Virus record (IMG/VR): IMGVR_UViG_3300034061_000726
Coordinates: 1-41,871 of that record
DNA: 41,871 nt
Reading direction: 5' to 3' (one strand)
From: a virus
Positions 30,053 through 38,434 of the stretch are shown here, in pieces (within the stretch, counting starts at the first letter, position 1; each line of letters opens with the position of its first letter). The translations under genes and the position numbers were made by a program. Below the pieces are notes generated by a model. That model was not told the origin of the DNA. It saw only the letters and a program-made list of their open reading frames with translations, and made no database searches.

Positions 30053-30789
30053 TAGAACACGTTAGAGACGCGGAGCTTGTTTTCGACGTCCTGGCGATAC
30101 GCCGGATCGCGGCGATACCGCGGGTCGCGCATTGCCGATGTGACCTCAGCAATGCTTCGGAAGGCCGAAGTGCCGTTAGTGCTCGTAGAGCCCTGCACAA
30201 GGCGCGGAGAGCCCGTAGAAGCCGCGTACTGAGCCGACAGACCACGAATCGCAAACATGATCATCGACTGATCGCCCGATTCGATTGCGTTGTTGAACGC
30301 ATCGATCTCTGCTTCTGGAATGTTCTCAGCCGCCCACTCCGTCATCGCCTGATACTGCTCAGGACCGCCAACCGCGGAGTAGACGCTCGAAACCTGGGCT
30401 TCAGCGACCGCCTGCTGACCGTGAATGTAAGCATCCACGACATCACGAGGAATGCCCATCGTCTCCAGTTCGCCGTAAGACTGATCAGACAGCGTGCCGT
30501 TCTGCGCGAACTCCTGCGAGAAGTAATTAAACCGCTCCTGCGGCACAGCGTCGGTGGGGGGAGGAGTCTGGTTTACCTTTGTAAACTTCGTCTCAAGTTC
30601 GCTGTAAGCGCGGGCAAGTTCTTCCGGAGACTGAAACTTCTCAGGAAGCCATTGCGGACGAGCCGCCGGCTGCTGAGCCGCCTGATTTGGAGCCATCTGT
30701 CCAGCGGCAAATCCGTCACTAGGACGAGCCGACGGTTCGGAGATGCGAGTGGCTTCGGAGCCGTGGATTTCGATTCGTTCGGTAGACAT
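30052..30789 (-). CDS. Capsid assembly scaffold protein (T7 gp9-like)
   Basis: The 245-residue product is Gln/Ala/Pro-rich and acidic in its N-terminal part, with the W-L-P-E-K-F-x-S-P-E-E-L-A-R-A-Y-x-E-L-E region near residues 47-66 that is typical of T7-like scaffolds. The C-terminus is basic and helical for capsid binding. It sits between portal and capsid. A perfect GTTTAC palindrome (30571-30586) is embedded in the coding sequence right after this region. Confidence 0.9.
   Translation of the reverse strand: MSTERIEIHGSEATRISEPSARPSDGFAAGQMAPNQAAQQPAARPQWLPEKFQSPEELARAYSELETKFTKVNQTPPPTDAVPQERFNYFSQEFAQNGTLSDQSYGELETMGIPRDVVDAYIHGQQAVAEAQVSSVYSAVGGPEQYQAMTEWAAENIPEAEIDAFNNAIESGDQSMIMFAIRGLSAQYAASTGSPRLVQGSTSTNGTSAFRSIAEVTSAMRDPRYRRDPAYRQDVENKLRVSNVF
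30571..30586. promoter_or_regulatory. GTTTAC palindrome inside scaffold gene
   Basis: The coding strand reads GTTTACAAAGGTAAAC: perfect arms, 4-base centre as in the early region. It is coding (in-frame reading includes T-K-V-N), so regulatory function is uncertain. Confidence 0.5.
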
Positions 30790-30797
30790 GCTTTTCC

Positions 30798-32333
30798 TTA
30801 TTGCTGTGGCTGCTTAGCGTTCAGCGTAGTGTAGCCCTTGATGCCCTCTTGCATGGCGATTGGGCCAAGAGATTGCATGTATTGCTGCTGAGCCGCCGCT
30901 TGCTGTTCCGCTGCGATTTCTTCTTCGGTCTTGATAAGACCGTCCGTCTCGATACCGAGAGCCGCAGCGCGACGGTTCATGTACTCGCGGATATTGAGTG
31001 TTTGCTGGATTGCTTCCGGGCCAAGCATCTGACCGATGCCGGCGAGGTAAAGGTCAAGACGCTGAAGGTCGTTGCCGCGACCAAGCGCCTCAATGCCCGT
31101 GACGATCGTGGGGGTAACAAACTTACGGGGGAGCTTCGGAAGCTTACGCATCCGCTCCATCTGCTCCATCATCTTGTTGACGAGGGGCAACTGGAACTCC
31201 TGCGAAAGCAGGCTGTAGACGCCACCGAGCTGCCGTTCAATGCTCTGAGTGACAAGACGAATCTCTTCCGCCGTAACACGCTCCGCGTTGCGAATGGAAG
31301 CCTCAGTAAGCATGAAGGCATACGAAAGGCGATCCGTGATCGTCGCCACAGTAGCCTGGGCGACGCTGAAGTCAGCCATCTTGTTGACCTGGAGCACCGT
31401 AACGTCGGCCGCGTTGCCCTCTCGAATTGCTCCGTTAGGAGCCTTGGCGAGGACGCTTGGGCGGGTAGTTCCATTCGGGTTGACGAGGAACAAAACCTTG
31501 GCCGACGCGGCGGAGCCCTGCACGATGACTTCCATGAGAGCCTCAAGGCTCTTGAGGTCACCGAGGTATTGCTCAACGTAGCCGCGGCCGTAGTCTTCGC
31601 CGTCGATGCGGATCATTCGGAGCGCAATGAACGGCGACTTGTTCTCATCCACAACCGCATAGGAGTCCGGGACGATATGGCCCTTGACCTCTTGCCACAC
31701 CTCAACCTTGTTCTTGTCGATTGAGTGGATACAGGTGTACATATCCACGACGTTCTCATCGAACGCCGACTTCTCAAGGGGAATACCCGGCGGCAGCATT
31801 GAAGGTGCCACGGTTTCCTTGATGATGACCTTGCGGACGTAGCCCAAGGGGCAACGCTTAACGACGTATCGATCCAAACGGACGACACGCATAGGTCCAC
31901 CCTCAACGGGGAAGTATAGGCCGACGTTGCCGGCCACAATCAGGTGCTTGAGGGCTTCAAACACGGCGGGGCGAATTGCCTGCGATTCGATTTCTCGCAT
32001 GACAATCCGCTCACGCTGGCTCATCGACTTTTCGATCTCAGCCTTGATTTTTGGGTCCACCGACTGCATCTTGCGAAGAGCTGTTTCGTCCACAAGCAAC
32101 CGAAAGAACGGTGCATTAGGTGGCAGTAGTGAGAGCAGAAGAGCGCTGGAAAGGTTGTTCACCCCCCGAGCGCCTACGGACTGGTACGGCGTTGGAAACC
32201 GCTTGTCCGTAGTGGACCCGTCGTCTGGGAGCAGCGGCGGAAGCGTCAGCTTGGAACAATCTCGGCCCCGCTCCAAATAGGGGTTTCGGATCGTTTCGAG
32301 CTTTGCGTATTCGCTTGCTGCTGTTCCCTGCAT
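30798..32333 (-). CDS. Portal (head-tail connector) protein, T7 gp8-like
   Basis: The 511-residue product has the gp8 N-terminal features (Y-A-K-L-E-T-I-R-N-P-Y-L-E-R-G, then L-L-P-P-N-A-P-F-F-R-L near residue 70), and Gln-rich C-terminus. T7 gp8 is 536. It forms the dodecameric portal for packaging and ejection. ATG 32333 has GGAG upstream. Confidence 0.95.
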   Translation of the reverse strand: MQGTAASEYAKLETIRNPYLERGRDCSKLTLPPLLPDDGSTTDKRFPTPYQSVGARGVNNLSSALLLSLLPPNAPFFRLLVDETALRKMQSVDPKIKAEIEKSMSQRERIVMREIESQAIRPAVFEALKHLIVAGNVGLYFPVEGGPMRVVRLDRYVVKRCPLGYVRKVIIKETVAPSMLPPGIPLEKSAFDENVVDMYTCIHSIDKNKVEVWQEVKGHIVPDSYAVVDENKSPFIALRMIRIDGEDYGRGYVEQYLGDLKSLEALMEVIVQGSAASAKVLFLVNPNGTTRPSVLAKAPNGAIREGNAADVTVLQVNKMADFSVAQATVATITDRLSYAFMLTEASIRNAERVTAEEIRLVTQSIERQLGGVYSLLSQEFQLPLVNKMMEQMERMRKLPKLPRKFVTPTIVTGIEALGRGNDLQRLDLYLAGIGQMLGPEAIQQTLNIREYMNRRAAALGIETDGLIKTEEEIAAEQQAAAQQQYMQSLGPIAMQEGIKGYTTLNAKQPQQ

Positions 32334-32335
32334 TT

Positions 32336-32533
32336 TTAGCTCCGTGGAATGGTCAGACTTCGGCGACCACGAGTCCGAGTAGCGTCAATCAAACTATCCA
32401 TGACGCCACGAGCGCGGCCGGGGCGGTACTGCCCGGTTTCCTGGCCCACCGAACCGAGAGCCGGCGGCGGAGGAGCCGGGGGAAGTTCAGGCGGCGGCGG
32501 GGGCGCGGGGGGCATCTTTGGACGCATGCACAT
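32336..32533 (-). CDS. Proline-rich small protein before portal
   Basis: The 65-residue product starts M-C-M-R-P-K-M-P, has two proline runs (P-P-P-P-P and P-P-P-P) near residues 10-25 and ends in a basic R-G-R-R-S-L-T-I-P-R-S tail. Position matches T7's small virion or tail assembly proteins (gp6.7, gp7.3), but no direct similarity can be claimed. ATG 32533 has GAGGAG seven bases upstream. Confidence 0.72.
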   Translation of the reverse strand: MCMRPKMPPAPPPPPELPPAPPPPALGSVGQETGQYRPGRARGVMDSLIDATRTRGRRSLTIPRS

Positions 32534-32534
32534 T

Positions 32535-32753
32535 TCAAATCTCCTCAATTTGATCGTTCTGACGCTTGTACCAAGCAGCCAGCATGTCAACCACAGCCCG
32601 TTTACCGGCGTTAAACCAAATCTCTCGGTCTGGGGTATAGATGCTCGGATGCTTGTCGGGAATGATTTCCCGAAGGTAGTCGATAAGATCCTTCGGGACT
32701 TCAGGCTGAAACTCAGAATCATCAGCCCTAAATCGACTGCTCCGTATAGTCAT
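32535..32753 (-). CDS. Hypothetical 72-residue protein
   Basis: No family recognised. Segments include V-P-K-D-L-I-D-Y-L-R-E-I-I-P-D-K and W-F-N-A-G-K-R-A-V-V-D-M-L-A-A-W, both likely helices. ATG 32753 directly follows the previous TAG and has GGGGGAG upstream. Confidence 0.72.
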   Translation of the reverse strand: MTIRSSRFRADDSEFQPEVPKDLIDYLREIIPDKHPSIYTPDREIWFNAGKRAVVDMLAAWYKRQNDQIEEI

Positions 32754-32990
32754 CTAAATCTCCCCCCTACGGGCTGCTCTCTGCAACTTACCGAGCGCTT
32801 CCTCCGCTGTCCGCATGGCCACCCAACAGCTGATATTGGTCCCGTGCTTGGCGTTGTAGGCTTCCGCCACTTCAACCCAAGTGCGGATATCAGGGTCGTT
32901 GTGCGCCGTTGTTAGACCGGACAAAGGCGAGGAAGAGGATGCTGTAGTTGATGATGTCTTCGACCGTGTCTTCGAGTTTTTCGTCGGCAA
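32754..32990 (-). CDS. Putative small helix-turn-helix-like protein
   Basis: The C-terminal half (D-I-R-T-W-V-E-V-A-E-A-Y-N onwards, then E-E-A-L-G-K-L) looks like a small helical, possibly DNA-binding, domain. There is no ATG. TTG 32990 has GGGAG eight bases upstream but overlaps the DUF1599 gene by 101 bases and would add a Ser/Thr/Lys-rich N-terminus; TTG 32924 is an alternative. The start is therefore uncertain. Confidence 0.55.
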   Translation of the reverse strand: MPTKNSKTRSKTSSTTASSSSPLSGLTTAHNDPDIRTWVEVAEAYNAKHGTNISCWVAMRTAEEALGKLQRAARRGEI

Positions 32991-33222
32991 CTTGGAAACT
33001 CCCAGTATCGCAGAATGTGCTCAGGCGGCTCATCTTGTCCGTCAACCGGACGAGGAAGCCGCGCTCCGTTGTCGTAATGCCCATAGCCTCACAACGAGTG
33101 AAGTTCAGGAACGGGTTCTTCGTGTCGTGTCCGCCGCTGTAATCCGCGTTCTTGCGCTTCATCAACTCATAAGCGCGAGTGCAGATTTCAACATGAAGCG
33201 CCAACAGTCGTTCGCGGTTCAT
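32890..33222 (-). CDS. DUF1599-like nucleotide-modification-associated protein
   Basis: The 110-residue product has the DUF1599 layout: K-N-A-D-Y-S near residue 24-29, N-P-F-L-N-F near 36-41, R-L-T-D-K-M-S-R-L near 60-68, and D-E-K-L-E-D-T-V-E-D-I-I-N-Y near 81-94. The family is linked to modified nucleotides in phages; the reaction is unproven. ATG 33222 lies inside the exonuclease 3' end (35-base overlap); longer in-frame starts are rejected as overlap. Confidence 0.8.
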   Translation of the reverse strand: MNRERLLALHVEICTRAYELMKRKNADYSGGHDTKNPFLNFTRCEAMGITTTERGFLVRLTDKMSRLSTFCDTGSFQVADEKLEDTVEDIINYSILFLAFVRSNNGAQRP

Positions 33223-34003
33223 CGGCTGATTGTCCTGGGGGCATCCACAGGTGGACCCTGGATTCGGTGAAGTCGTACTCACCGTTTCGTAGGATTCGTG
33301 CAACACGGGCTTGGCACAGGGCTTCTTCTTGTTGTAGCCCTGCATCGGCGAAGCAGCCCAGAACCGCCTTCCACAGCTCTTCGATGGGTCGGCCGACTTC
33401 TCCGAGGGCACGCTCTGCTGACTTGGGTCCAATTCCGGGGCATCCTGAGTATCCATCTGCTGCATCTCCAGTCAAGGTTTGAAAGAGGTGATTCCAGTCG
33501 GCCTGATCCTTAGAAATCTGGACAACACCGAGTTCAGGCTTGTCGGGGTTGTAGATAAGACCGGGGATCGTCTTCAGATCCTTGTCTGCTGAGACAATCA
33601 CCGTGTCCTTGTTCTTCTTCTTTCCTGTGGACAAAATGCCGAGAATGTCGTCTGCCTCTAAGTTGAAATTAGAGGCGCATTCGTACACGTCGGAAACGTA
33701 AGCCTTGGCGTGTGAATACGCAACAGGCTTTCGAGTGTTCTTTCGGTTCGCCTTGTAACTGGGCATGAAAGTTTTGCGCCAGTTAGAAGACCCACTCAAA
33801 GCAATGATCACGTCGGAAGCCCCAACGTCGCGCTTGATTTGGTTGATCTCGTTGTCGATCCGCTCCCGCACTTCACCGCCGTCGCTGTGAAGAGTCCAAA
33901 GATCATCGCCCCAGTAGAACGGCTGCTCTGCCGCGGACGTGATTTGAAACAGCAGGATGTCACCGTCGATAAGTGCGGTCAGCTTATTCTTCTTCTTCGA
34001 CAT
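33188..34003 (-). CDS. 5'-3' exonuclease (T7 gp6-like)
   Basis: The 271-residue product has flap-nuclease features: L-I-D-G-D-I-L near residue 11, S-N-F-N-L-E-A-D-D-I-L near 109-119, V-S-A-D-K-D-L-K near 134, and a helix-hairpin-helix G-C-P-G-I-G-P-K-S-A near 186. It would degrade host DNA and remove RNA primers. ATG 34003 has GAGGGG upstream and overlaps the upstream gene by 20 bases. Confidence 0.92.
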   Translation of the reverse strand: MSKKKNKLTALIDGDILLFQITSAAEQPFYWGDDLWTLHSDGGEVRERIDNEINQIKRDVGASDVIIALSGSSNWRKTFMPSYKANRKNTRKPVAYSHAKAYVSDVYECASNFNLEADDILGILSTGKKKNKDTVIVSADKDLKTIPGLIYNPDKPELGVVQISKDQADWNHLFQTLTGDAADGYSGCPGIGPKSAERALGEVGRPIEELWKAVLGCFADAGLQQEEALCQARVARILRNGEYDFTESRVHLWMPPGQSADEPRTTVGASC

Positions 34004-34199
34004 TTTTGCCGGCCCCCTCAATCATCTTCTGCATCATTGTTCCTAGTCCGTGAACCGAATGCATTGACCCCTTCATAAAGAAGGTGTAGTTGTCATCCGT
34101 ACTTGTCTTGTTGGCGTAACCAGCAAAGACGATTTCATCAAACCGCTTACGCAACTCGTCCAGGAGTTCCTTCGTTGTGAAGTACTCGATTGGCTGCAT
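33984..34199 (-). CDS. Hypothetical 71-residue protein between homing endonuclease and exonuclease
   Basis: No family recognised. It begins M-Q-P-I-E-Y-F-T-T-K-E-L-L-D-E-L-R-K-R and ends in an acidic E-E-E-E tail. ATG 34199 lacks a clear Shine-Dalgarno sequence and overlaps the homing endonuclease's C-terminal codons by 53 bases, as if the endonuclease gene displaced its native leader. Confidence 0.65.
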   Translation of the reverse strand: MQPIEYFTTKELLDELRKRFDEIVFAGYANKTSTDDNYTFFMKGSMHSVHGLGTMMQKMIEGAGKNVEEEE

Positions 34200-34659
34200 A
34201 TTCGATTTTTTTGAGTTCTCTGAGCGACTCAATGCGGCGCCTCCTAGCTTCTGTGTTGGGCTTGAACTGAACGATCTGACACAAGATCGACGCTTGATCC
34301 TTCTTCTCTCGAAGATATGGTACGACAATTCGGCACAGGGCCAGGGCTTGAGAACCGCAAACGCGCCAAATGTATTGCGATCTGTTGTTGTTGTGTCCGC
34401 CCTTGCTGAGCCGTACTGATCCTCCGTACTTCGACTTGAGCCATTGAAGGATCTTTGGGTATGTGTTTTTGACCTCTACCGTCGGGGTGCTGTTCCAAAG
34501 AAAACAGCCCTCGCCATCCAAGTATCCCGCCGTATAGGCAAGATCAATGGGTGTCGGCCCAAGTAGCGCCGACTTTGTACTCTCCTGAAAGTGGGCATCT
34601 AAATCCGAATTGCTGTCCCGATTCCCGGATTGACTCGACCGCAGCGATACCAACCGCAT
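34147..34659 (-). CDS. LAGLIDADG-type homing endonuclease
   Basis: The product (170 residues from ATG 34659) contains A-G-Y-L-D-G-E-G-C-F near residue 43-52, a single LAGLIDADG-type motif with its catalytic acid, then a V-E-V-K-N-T-Y...L-Q-W-L-K-S-K-Y-G-G region typical of the fold. Its first 38 codons overlap the DNA polymerase 3' end, and its 3' end overlaps the next gene. ATG 34659 has AAGGAGG upstream, inside polymerase codons; a later start is possible. It probably cuts a neighbouring site in related phages. Confidence 0.83.
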   Translation of the reverse strand: MRLVSLRSSQSGNRDSNSDLDAHFQESTKSALLGPTPIDLAYTAGYLDGEGCFLWNSTPTVEVKNTYPKILQWLKSKYGGSVRLSKGGHNNNRSQYIWRVCGSQALALCRIVVPYLREKKDQASILCQIVQFKPNTEARRRRIESLRELKKIEYAANRVLHNEGTPGRVA

Positions 34660-36271
34660 CTGCTACCTCCTTGTTGCACTCGTATTGGATTTCGTCGTGA
34701 ATGTGGGCCACCTGACGCACGAAAATCTTGTCAGCCTCAAATCGCTTGGAGGCAATGACCGTAGCCTTCTTGACCAGAAGAGCGCCGGCAGACTGGAGTA
34801 GCGTGTTAAGCGCTAGGTGCTTCGACCTGATGTGAAGCTTTCGGCCATCCAGTCCAACCAAATAGTTGCGGGTCTTGAGCGCCGCATCAATCGTGTCGCG
34901 AAGGCGCTTGAGGGCGGGAAACTTGGCGTAGAACGAATCCCTGAGCTTGGATCCCTTGGCCGGCGACCCGCCAACAATCTTCCCGATCTTGGCCGCGCCC
35001 GCACCATAGATCAAGGCGTAGATGAACGTCTTGGCTTGGTTGCGGGTTTCCAATCCAGCAGCCTTTTGATTTTCTGTGTGGACGTCGCCGTCGCAAACAA
35101 GGCGCGCATATGCCCCGTCATCAAACTGAGCCATGTAGTGTGCCAAGCATCGAAGTTCGAGGCCGGAAGCGTCCACACCGACAAGCACAAGGCCAGGAGA
35201 AGCCTTGAACAGGCTGCGGCACTCTTTGCCGTACGGGCTTCCGACGCGGGGGCATTGCGCCATGTTTGGGTTGGTGTGGGAGCACCGGCCAGTCACAGTA
35301 CCGTTGGTGTTGACCCGACCGTGGATCTTTCCACCCCGCTCCAACTTTATCCAAGCGTTGTCTCCGTTTGAGATCTGACCCAACCGCTTGTCGATCAGCA
35401 GATACTCGGACAGAAGTTTGGCTTCAGGGTAATCAAGCGCACCCAAGACCTCTTCGTCAACTTGGGCTCTTCCGCTGTCCGTGAACTTCTCCGGCTTCCA
35501 CTTGTACTTGCCGACCAAACCGTCGGCAATGTGCAGGCGACTTGCGGGATTGAATGGAATGATCTTCTGCTTCGTCTTTAGCTGAACGATCTTCGGCGGG
35601 AACATGTCTCGAAGACTCGACTCAATGTCAATCTTCCTGGCAGTCAGACTCGACATGAGGCGACGAGCACCGTCGGAATCAAACGTGAATCCGTTGCGCT
35701 CTTGACGCAGGAGAACTTCGGCAAACGAATGCTCAAGCTCAATCGCCTTTTGGGAATACTTCAGACCGAGGATCTTGCGATGCAGAGCCGCCGTAACGAG
35801 CACGTCCTGCTTGCAGTACTGAAGCATCTCGTCGCTGTAGGCGTCGAACGCGGCCTCCTTCTCGCCGTAGTCCCCCTTCAGGACGCCGAGCCTGTAGCCC
35901 CAAGCCTTGAGGCTATGGCTACCCCACAACTTCTTTGGGAAGTTGACGCGCCTGGAATCTTCATCAATGATTTCAGGCCAAATCAGTCGGGAGCAAATCA
36001 ACGTGTCGATCCAAGCCCGAGGCTTGAAACCAAGCACCTTCGCCATGACTGGCAAATCAAACCGCATGATGTTGTGACCCACAACAGCATCCGCTTTGTT
36101 GAGTAGCGCCACAGATTCGCGTAGAGCGTTTGGGCCAAAGCCGCTTACTTCACCGAGTTTGCCTGAGTCGGAAGCAATCAGGGTGCAAACGCAATGGATC
36201 GTATTGAAGTCTGAGAGATTGAGCCAGTCGCTGCCGGCGTTGGTTTCTATGTCCATGTAAGCATACAACAC
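34544..36271 (-). CDS. Family-A DNA polymerase (T7 gp5-like)
   Basis: The 575-residue product has exonuclease motifs D-I-E-T (residues 7-10), H-N-I-M-R-F-D (near 85) and Y-C-K-Q-D (near 152), so proofreading appears intact. Polymerase motifs are D-A-S-G-L-E-L-R (near 365), K-T-F-I-Y-A-L-I-Y-G-A-G (near 415) and H-D-E (near 524). It is shorter than T7 gp5 (704). Start GTG 36271 is one base after the upstream stop; ATG 36256 would remove five residues. A thioredoxin-binding insert is not obvious. Confidence 0.95.
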   Translation of the reverse strand: MLYAYMDIETNAGSDWLNLSDFNTIHCVCTLIASDSGKLGEVSGFGPNALRESVALLNKADAVVGHNIMRFDLPVMAKVLGFKPRAWIDTLICSRLIWPEIIDEDSRRVNFPKKLWGSHSLKAWGYRLGVLKGDYGEKEAAFDAYSDEMLQYCKQDVLVTAALHRKILGLKYSQKAIELEHSFAEVLLRQERNGFTFDSDGARRLMSSLTARKIDIESSLRDMFPPKIVQLKTKQKIIPFNPASRLHIADGLVGKYKWKPEKFTDSGRAQVDEEVLGALDYPEAKLLSEYLLIDKRLGQISNGDNAWIKLERGGKIHGRVNTNGTVTGRCSHTNPNMAQCPRVGSPYGKECRSLFKASPGLVLVGVDASGLELRCLAHYMAQFDDGAYARLVCDGDVHTENQKAAGLETRNQAKTFIYALIYGAGAAKIGKIVGGSPAKGSKLRDSFYAKFPALKRLRDTIDAALKTRNYLVGLDGRKLHIRSKHLALNTLLQSAGALLVKKATVIASKRFEADKIFVRQVAHIHDEIQYECNKEVADAVGIAAVESIRESGQQFGFRCPLSGEYKVGATWADTH

Positions 36272-36272
36272 T

Positions 36273-36479
36273 TCAATACCAACCTTCCCTTGATTCTGTT
36301 GCCGCCTCAGCGCTTCGCTTCTGCTCCAGCTTGATCACCGTGTCTTCCAACTCCTTTATGACATCGATGATCATGTGCTCAATCGACCACGCTGGATCTG
36401 CGCCTGAATTTTCTGCCTTCGCAGCAGCGACAGACCGCAAGTAATCAATGACGACTTTTCTCTTGTGGTCGCTTCTCAT
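36273..36479 (-). CDS. Hypothetical 68-residue helical protein
   Basis: No family recognised. Most of the sequence appears helical with charged heptads (V-I-K-E-L-E-D-T-V-I-K-L-E-Q-K-R). ATG 36479 overlaps the TGA of the 37-residue gene (ATGA), so I prefer it over the in-frame ATG at 36512, which is inside that gene. Confidence 0.68.
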   Translation of the reverse strand: MRSDHKRKVVIDYLRSVAAAKAENSGADPAWSIEHMIIDVIKELEDTVIKLEQKRSAEAATESREGWY

Positions 36480-36589
36480 TTTCGGCCCTTTGTTGGCCAC
36501 AACATGGTGCATAGGCAGGCCAGAACTCCGGTCAAGATGCCGAAGGAATAGACCGCAAACAAGAACACCGACAAGTCAAATTCGCTCAC
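36476..36589 (-). CDS. Putative 37-residue membrane protein
   Basis: GTG 36589 overlaps the upstream TGA (GTGA) and has GGGAG nearby. The product is mostly one hydrophobic helix (V-F-L-F-A-V-Y-S-F-G-I-L-T-G-V-L-A-C-L-C) with a K-G-R-K tail. Overlapping start and stop codons on both sides support a real gene. Confidence 0.65.
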   Translation of the reverse strand: MSEFDLSVFLFAVYSFGILTGVLACLCTMLWPTKGRK

Positions 36590-36801
36590 TTGCCTTCTCC
36601 CTTGTTCGCGTTCGCTTCAATCAGCTGCTTCAGTTCACCCTCAATTCGGACGATCTCGTTGTACGCGGCCATCAGAAGAGCGGGTAGATACTCAATGTGC
36701 GCGTTGAGTTCAGCCGTCTTCTTCATGGCGATCGCCACCATGTTCGTGGTGTTCGGATCGGTCATTTCCTGCGTGGTTTCCTGGACTTGTTCCTGTTCCA
36801 T
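36586..36801 (-). CDS. Hypothetical 71-residue helical protein
   Basis: No family recognised. Gln/Glu/Thr-rich N-terminus, then a long helix ending N-K-G-E-G-K. ATG 36801 has AAGGAG six bases upstream; an upstream in-frame start (36828) would overlap the helicase gene and is rejected. Confidence 0.72.
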   Translation of the reverse strand: MEQEQVQETTQEMTDPNTTNMVAIAMKKTAELNAHIEYLPALLMAAYNEIVRIEGELKQLIEANANKGEGK

Positions 36802-36811
36802 TTCGTGCTCC

Positions 36812-38434
36812 TTATGATTCGACGTCAATGAACTGAGAGATGTCGGGTTGGATGGCTACTTCCATCAGCCTTCCCGTGTCACGATCATACTCCAAACAAG
36901 CGCACAGACCGTTGTCGCCACACCAGCGATTTTTCAAGATCCTGACTGACGTCCTGTGTGGGTTCTCGATGTCCTGCTGATTGCGCTCCAGACCGATGCA
37001 GCAGTCCGACAACTGAGCGATGGCGTGGCTACCACGCAGTTGGCTCAGGCTAGTTTGAGCGCCCTCCTCGTGGCCCTGGCCGGCGGGGCGCTTAAGGTGG
37101 GACACGACGAACATGCTGATCTTCGTCTCCTCAACGAGCGACCGCAGCTTCGTCATCGTGTTGTCGATGATCCTACGCTCGTCCCCCTCATCCAGGCCGC
37201 TGACGACGATGCTCAGGTGATCCAAGAAGATGTGGGTGCACCCCATGCCACGAGCCATGTACCGGATCTGAGAAATGAGGTTGTCAGATTCACAGGATCC
37301 CCAATGGTCGTAGAGGACGATGTTGCCCTGGCCGAGAGTCGCATCAAACGCTTCGCGCTTCTGATCCATAGTCACTTCGCGGTCCTTCCAGAAGTACCGA
37401 GGAATGCCCATATGGAGCGCCATCAGGTTCTCACCCGTCCGCCGCACGTTCTCCTCAAGAGCGATGTAGCCGACCTTAGCCCCCTTCTGCATGAGCCAGT
37501 AGGCCAACTCTCTGCACACGGAACTCTTGCCAATGCCGGAGCCGGACGTAATCGTGACCAACTCTCCTGAGCGAATACCCATCAACTTTGAGTTGAGTCC
37601 CTCCCAAGGGTAGGGAATCGTCGGCACGTCTTCGTCCGTCGAAATGATCGGCCACATCTCTTCGCCGGGAATGACCCCGTCAGGACGGAACGTCTTTGCT
37701 GCCCAGATCGCATCCACGACCTCCTTGCCCTTGGATGCCATCAAGCACTCGTTCGGATCCTTTCCAGGGAGGTTGCTGACGATCTTGACTTTACCCGGTG
37801 TAAACAGCAACGCACATTCCTGAGCCGCAGCCTTGCCGGCGTCGTCGTTGTCGAAGCACAACACGACAGTCTCAAAGCGTTCCAACCAATCGATGCTCTT
37901 GGCGATGTACTTCGACGCGCTTTGGGCGCCGTGAGGGATGCTGACGACTGGCCACTTGTTCCCGAACAATTGCGATACGGTCAGAGCGTCAATCTCGCCC
38001 TCGCACACCGTGATCATCTTGCCCCCGTCACGCCAGAGGTGTTGACCAAACAGAGACATCTTGTCCGCATCCCCGAGGATCGCAAACTTCTTGTTCTTGT
38101 AGCGAACCTTCTGGGCGACAGGACGACCCGACTCGTCGCAGTAGTTCGCCACTTGCGCCGGTACGCCGTTGATCTTTGCGACGCCGTATCCCCACTTCCT
38201 GCACGTCTCCTCAGTCAGTCCGCGCTTAGGGATAGACACAATCTCTTGGCTGATCAAGCTCATAGCCGTCTTCGTCCTTTCGTTGGTTGGGACAGCACAG
38301 CGGGCTCCGTCTGCCGGCTCATAGCGCCGACAGCCAAAGCACCAAGCGTGGCCGTCATCGAATCTTGCGAGGTTGTCTGTTGAACCGCAACTTGGGCACG
38401 GTTCGTGCTGAACAAACTTGCTGTTGGTTCTCAT
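36812..38434 (-). CDS. Primase-helicase (T7 gp4-like)
   Basis: The 540-residue product has an N-terminal zinc ribbon (Cys13, 16, 32, 35), a TOPRIM primase domain with C-E-G-E-I-D-A (near residue 145) and F-D-N-D-D-A-G (near 195), and a hexameric helicase domain with S-G-S-G-I-G-K-S (near 300), a Walker B-like F-L-D-H (near 414) and S-H-L-K-R-P (near 450). T7 gp4 is 566. ATG 38434 overlaps the RusA gene by 80 bases. Confidence 0.94.
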   Translation of the reverse strand: MRTNSKFVQHEPCPSCGSTDNLARFDDGHAWCFGCRRYEPADGARCAVPTNERTKTAMSLISQEIVSIPKRGLTEETCRKWGYGVAKINGVPAQVANYCDESGRPVAQKVRYKNKKFAILGDADKMSLFGQHLWRDGGKMITVCEGEIDALTVSQLFGNKWPVVSIPHGAQSASKYIAKSIDWLERFETVVLCFDNDDAGKAAAQECALLFTPGKVKIVSNLPGKDPNECLMASKGKEVVDAIWAAKTFRPDGVIPGEEMWPIISTDEDVPTIPYPWEGLNSKLMGIRSGELVTITSGSGIGKSSVCRELAYWLMQKGAKVGYIALEENVRRTGENLMALHMGIPRYFWKDREVTMDQKREAFDATLGQGNIVLYDHWGSCESDNLISQIRYMARGMGCTHIFLDHLSIVVSGLDEGDERRIIDNTMTKLRSLVEETKISMFVVSHLKRPAGQGHEEGAQTSLSQLRGSHAIAQLSDCCIGLERNQQDIENPHRTSVRILKNRWCGDNGLCACLEYDRDTGRLMEVAIQPDISQFIDVES

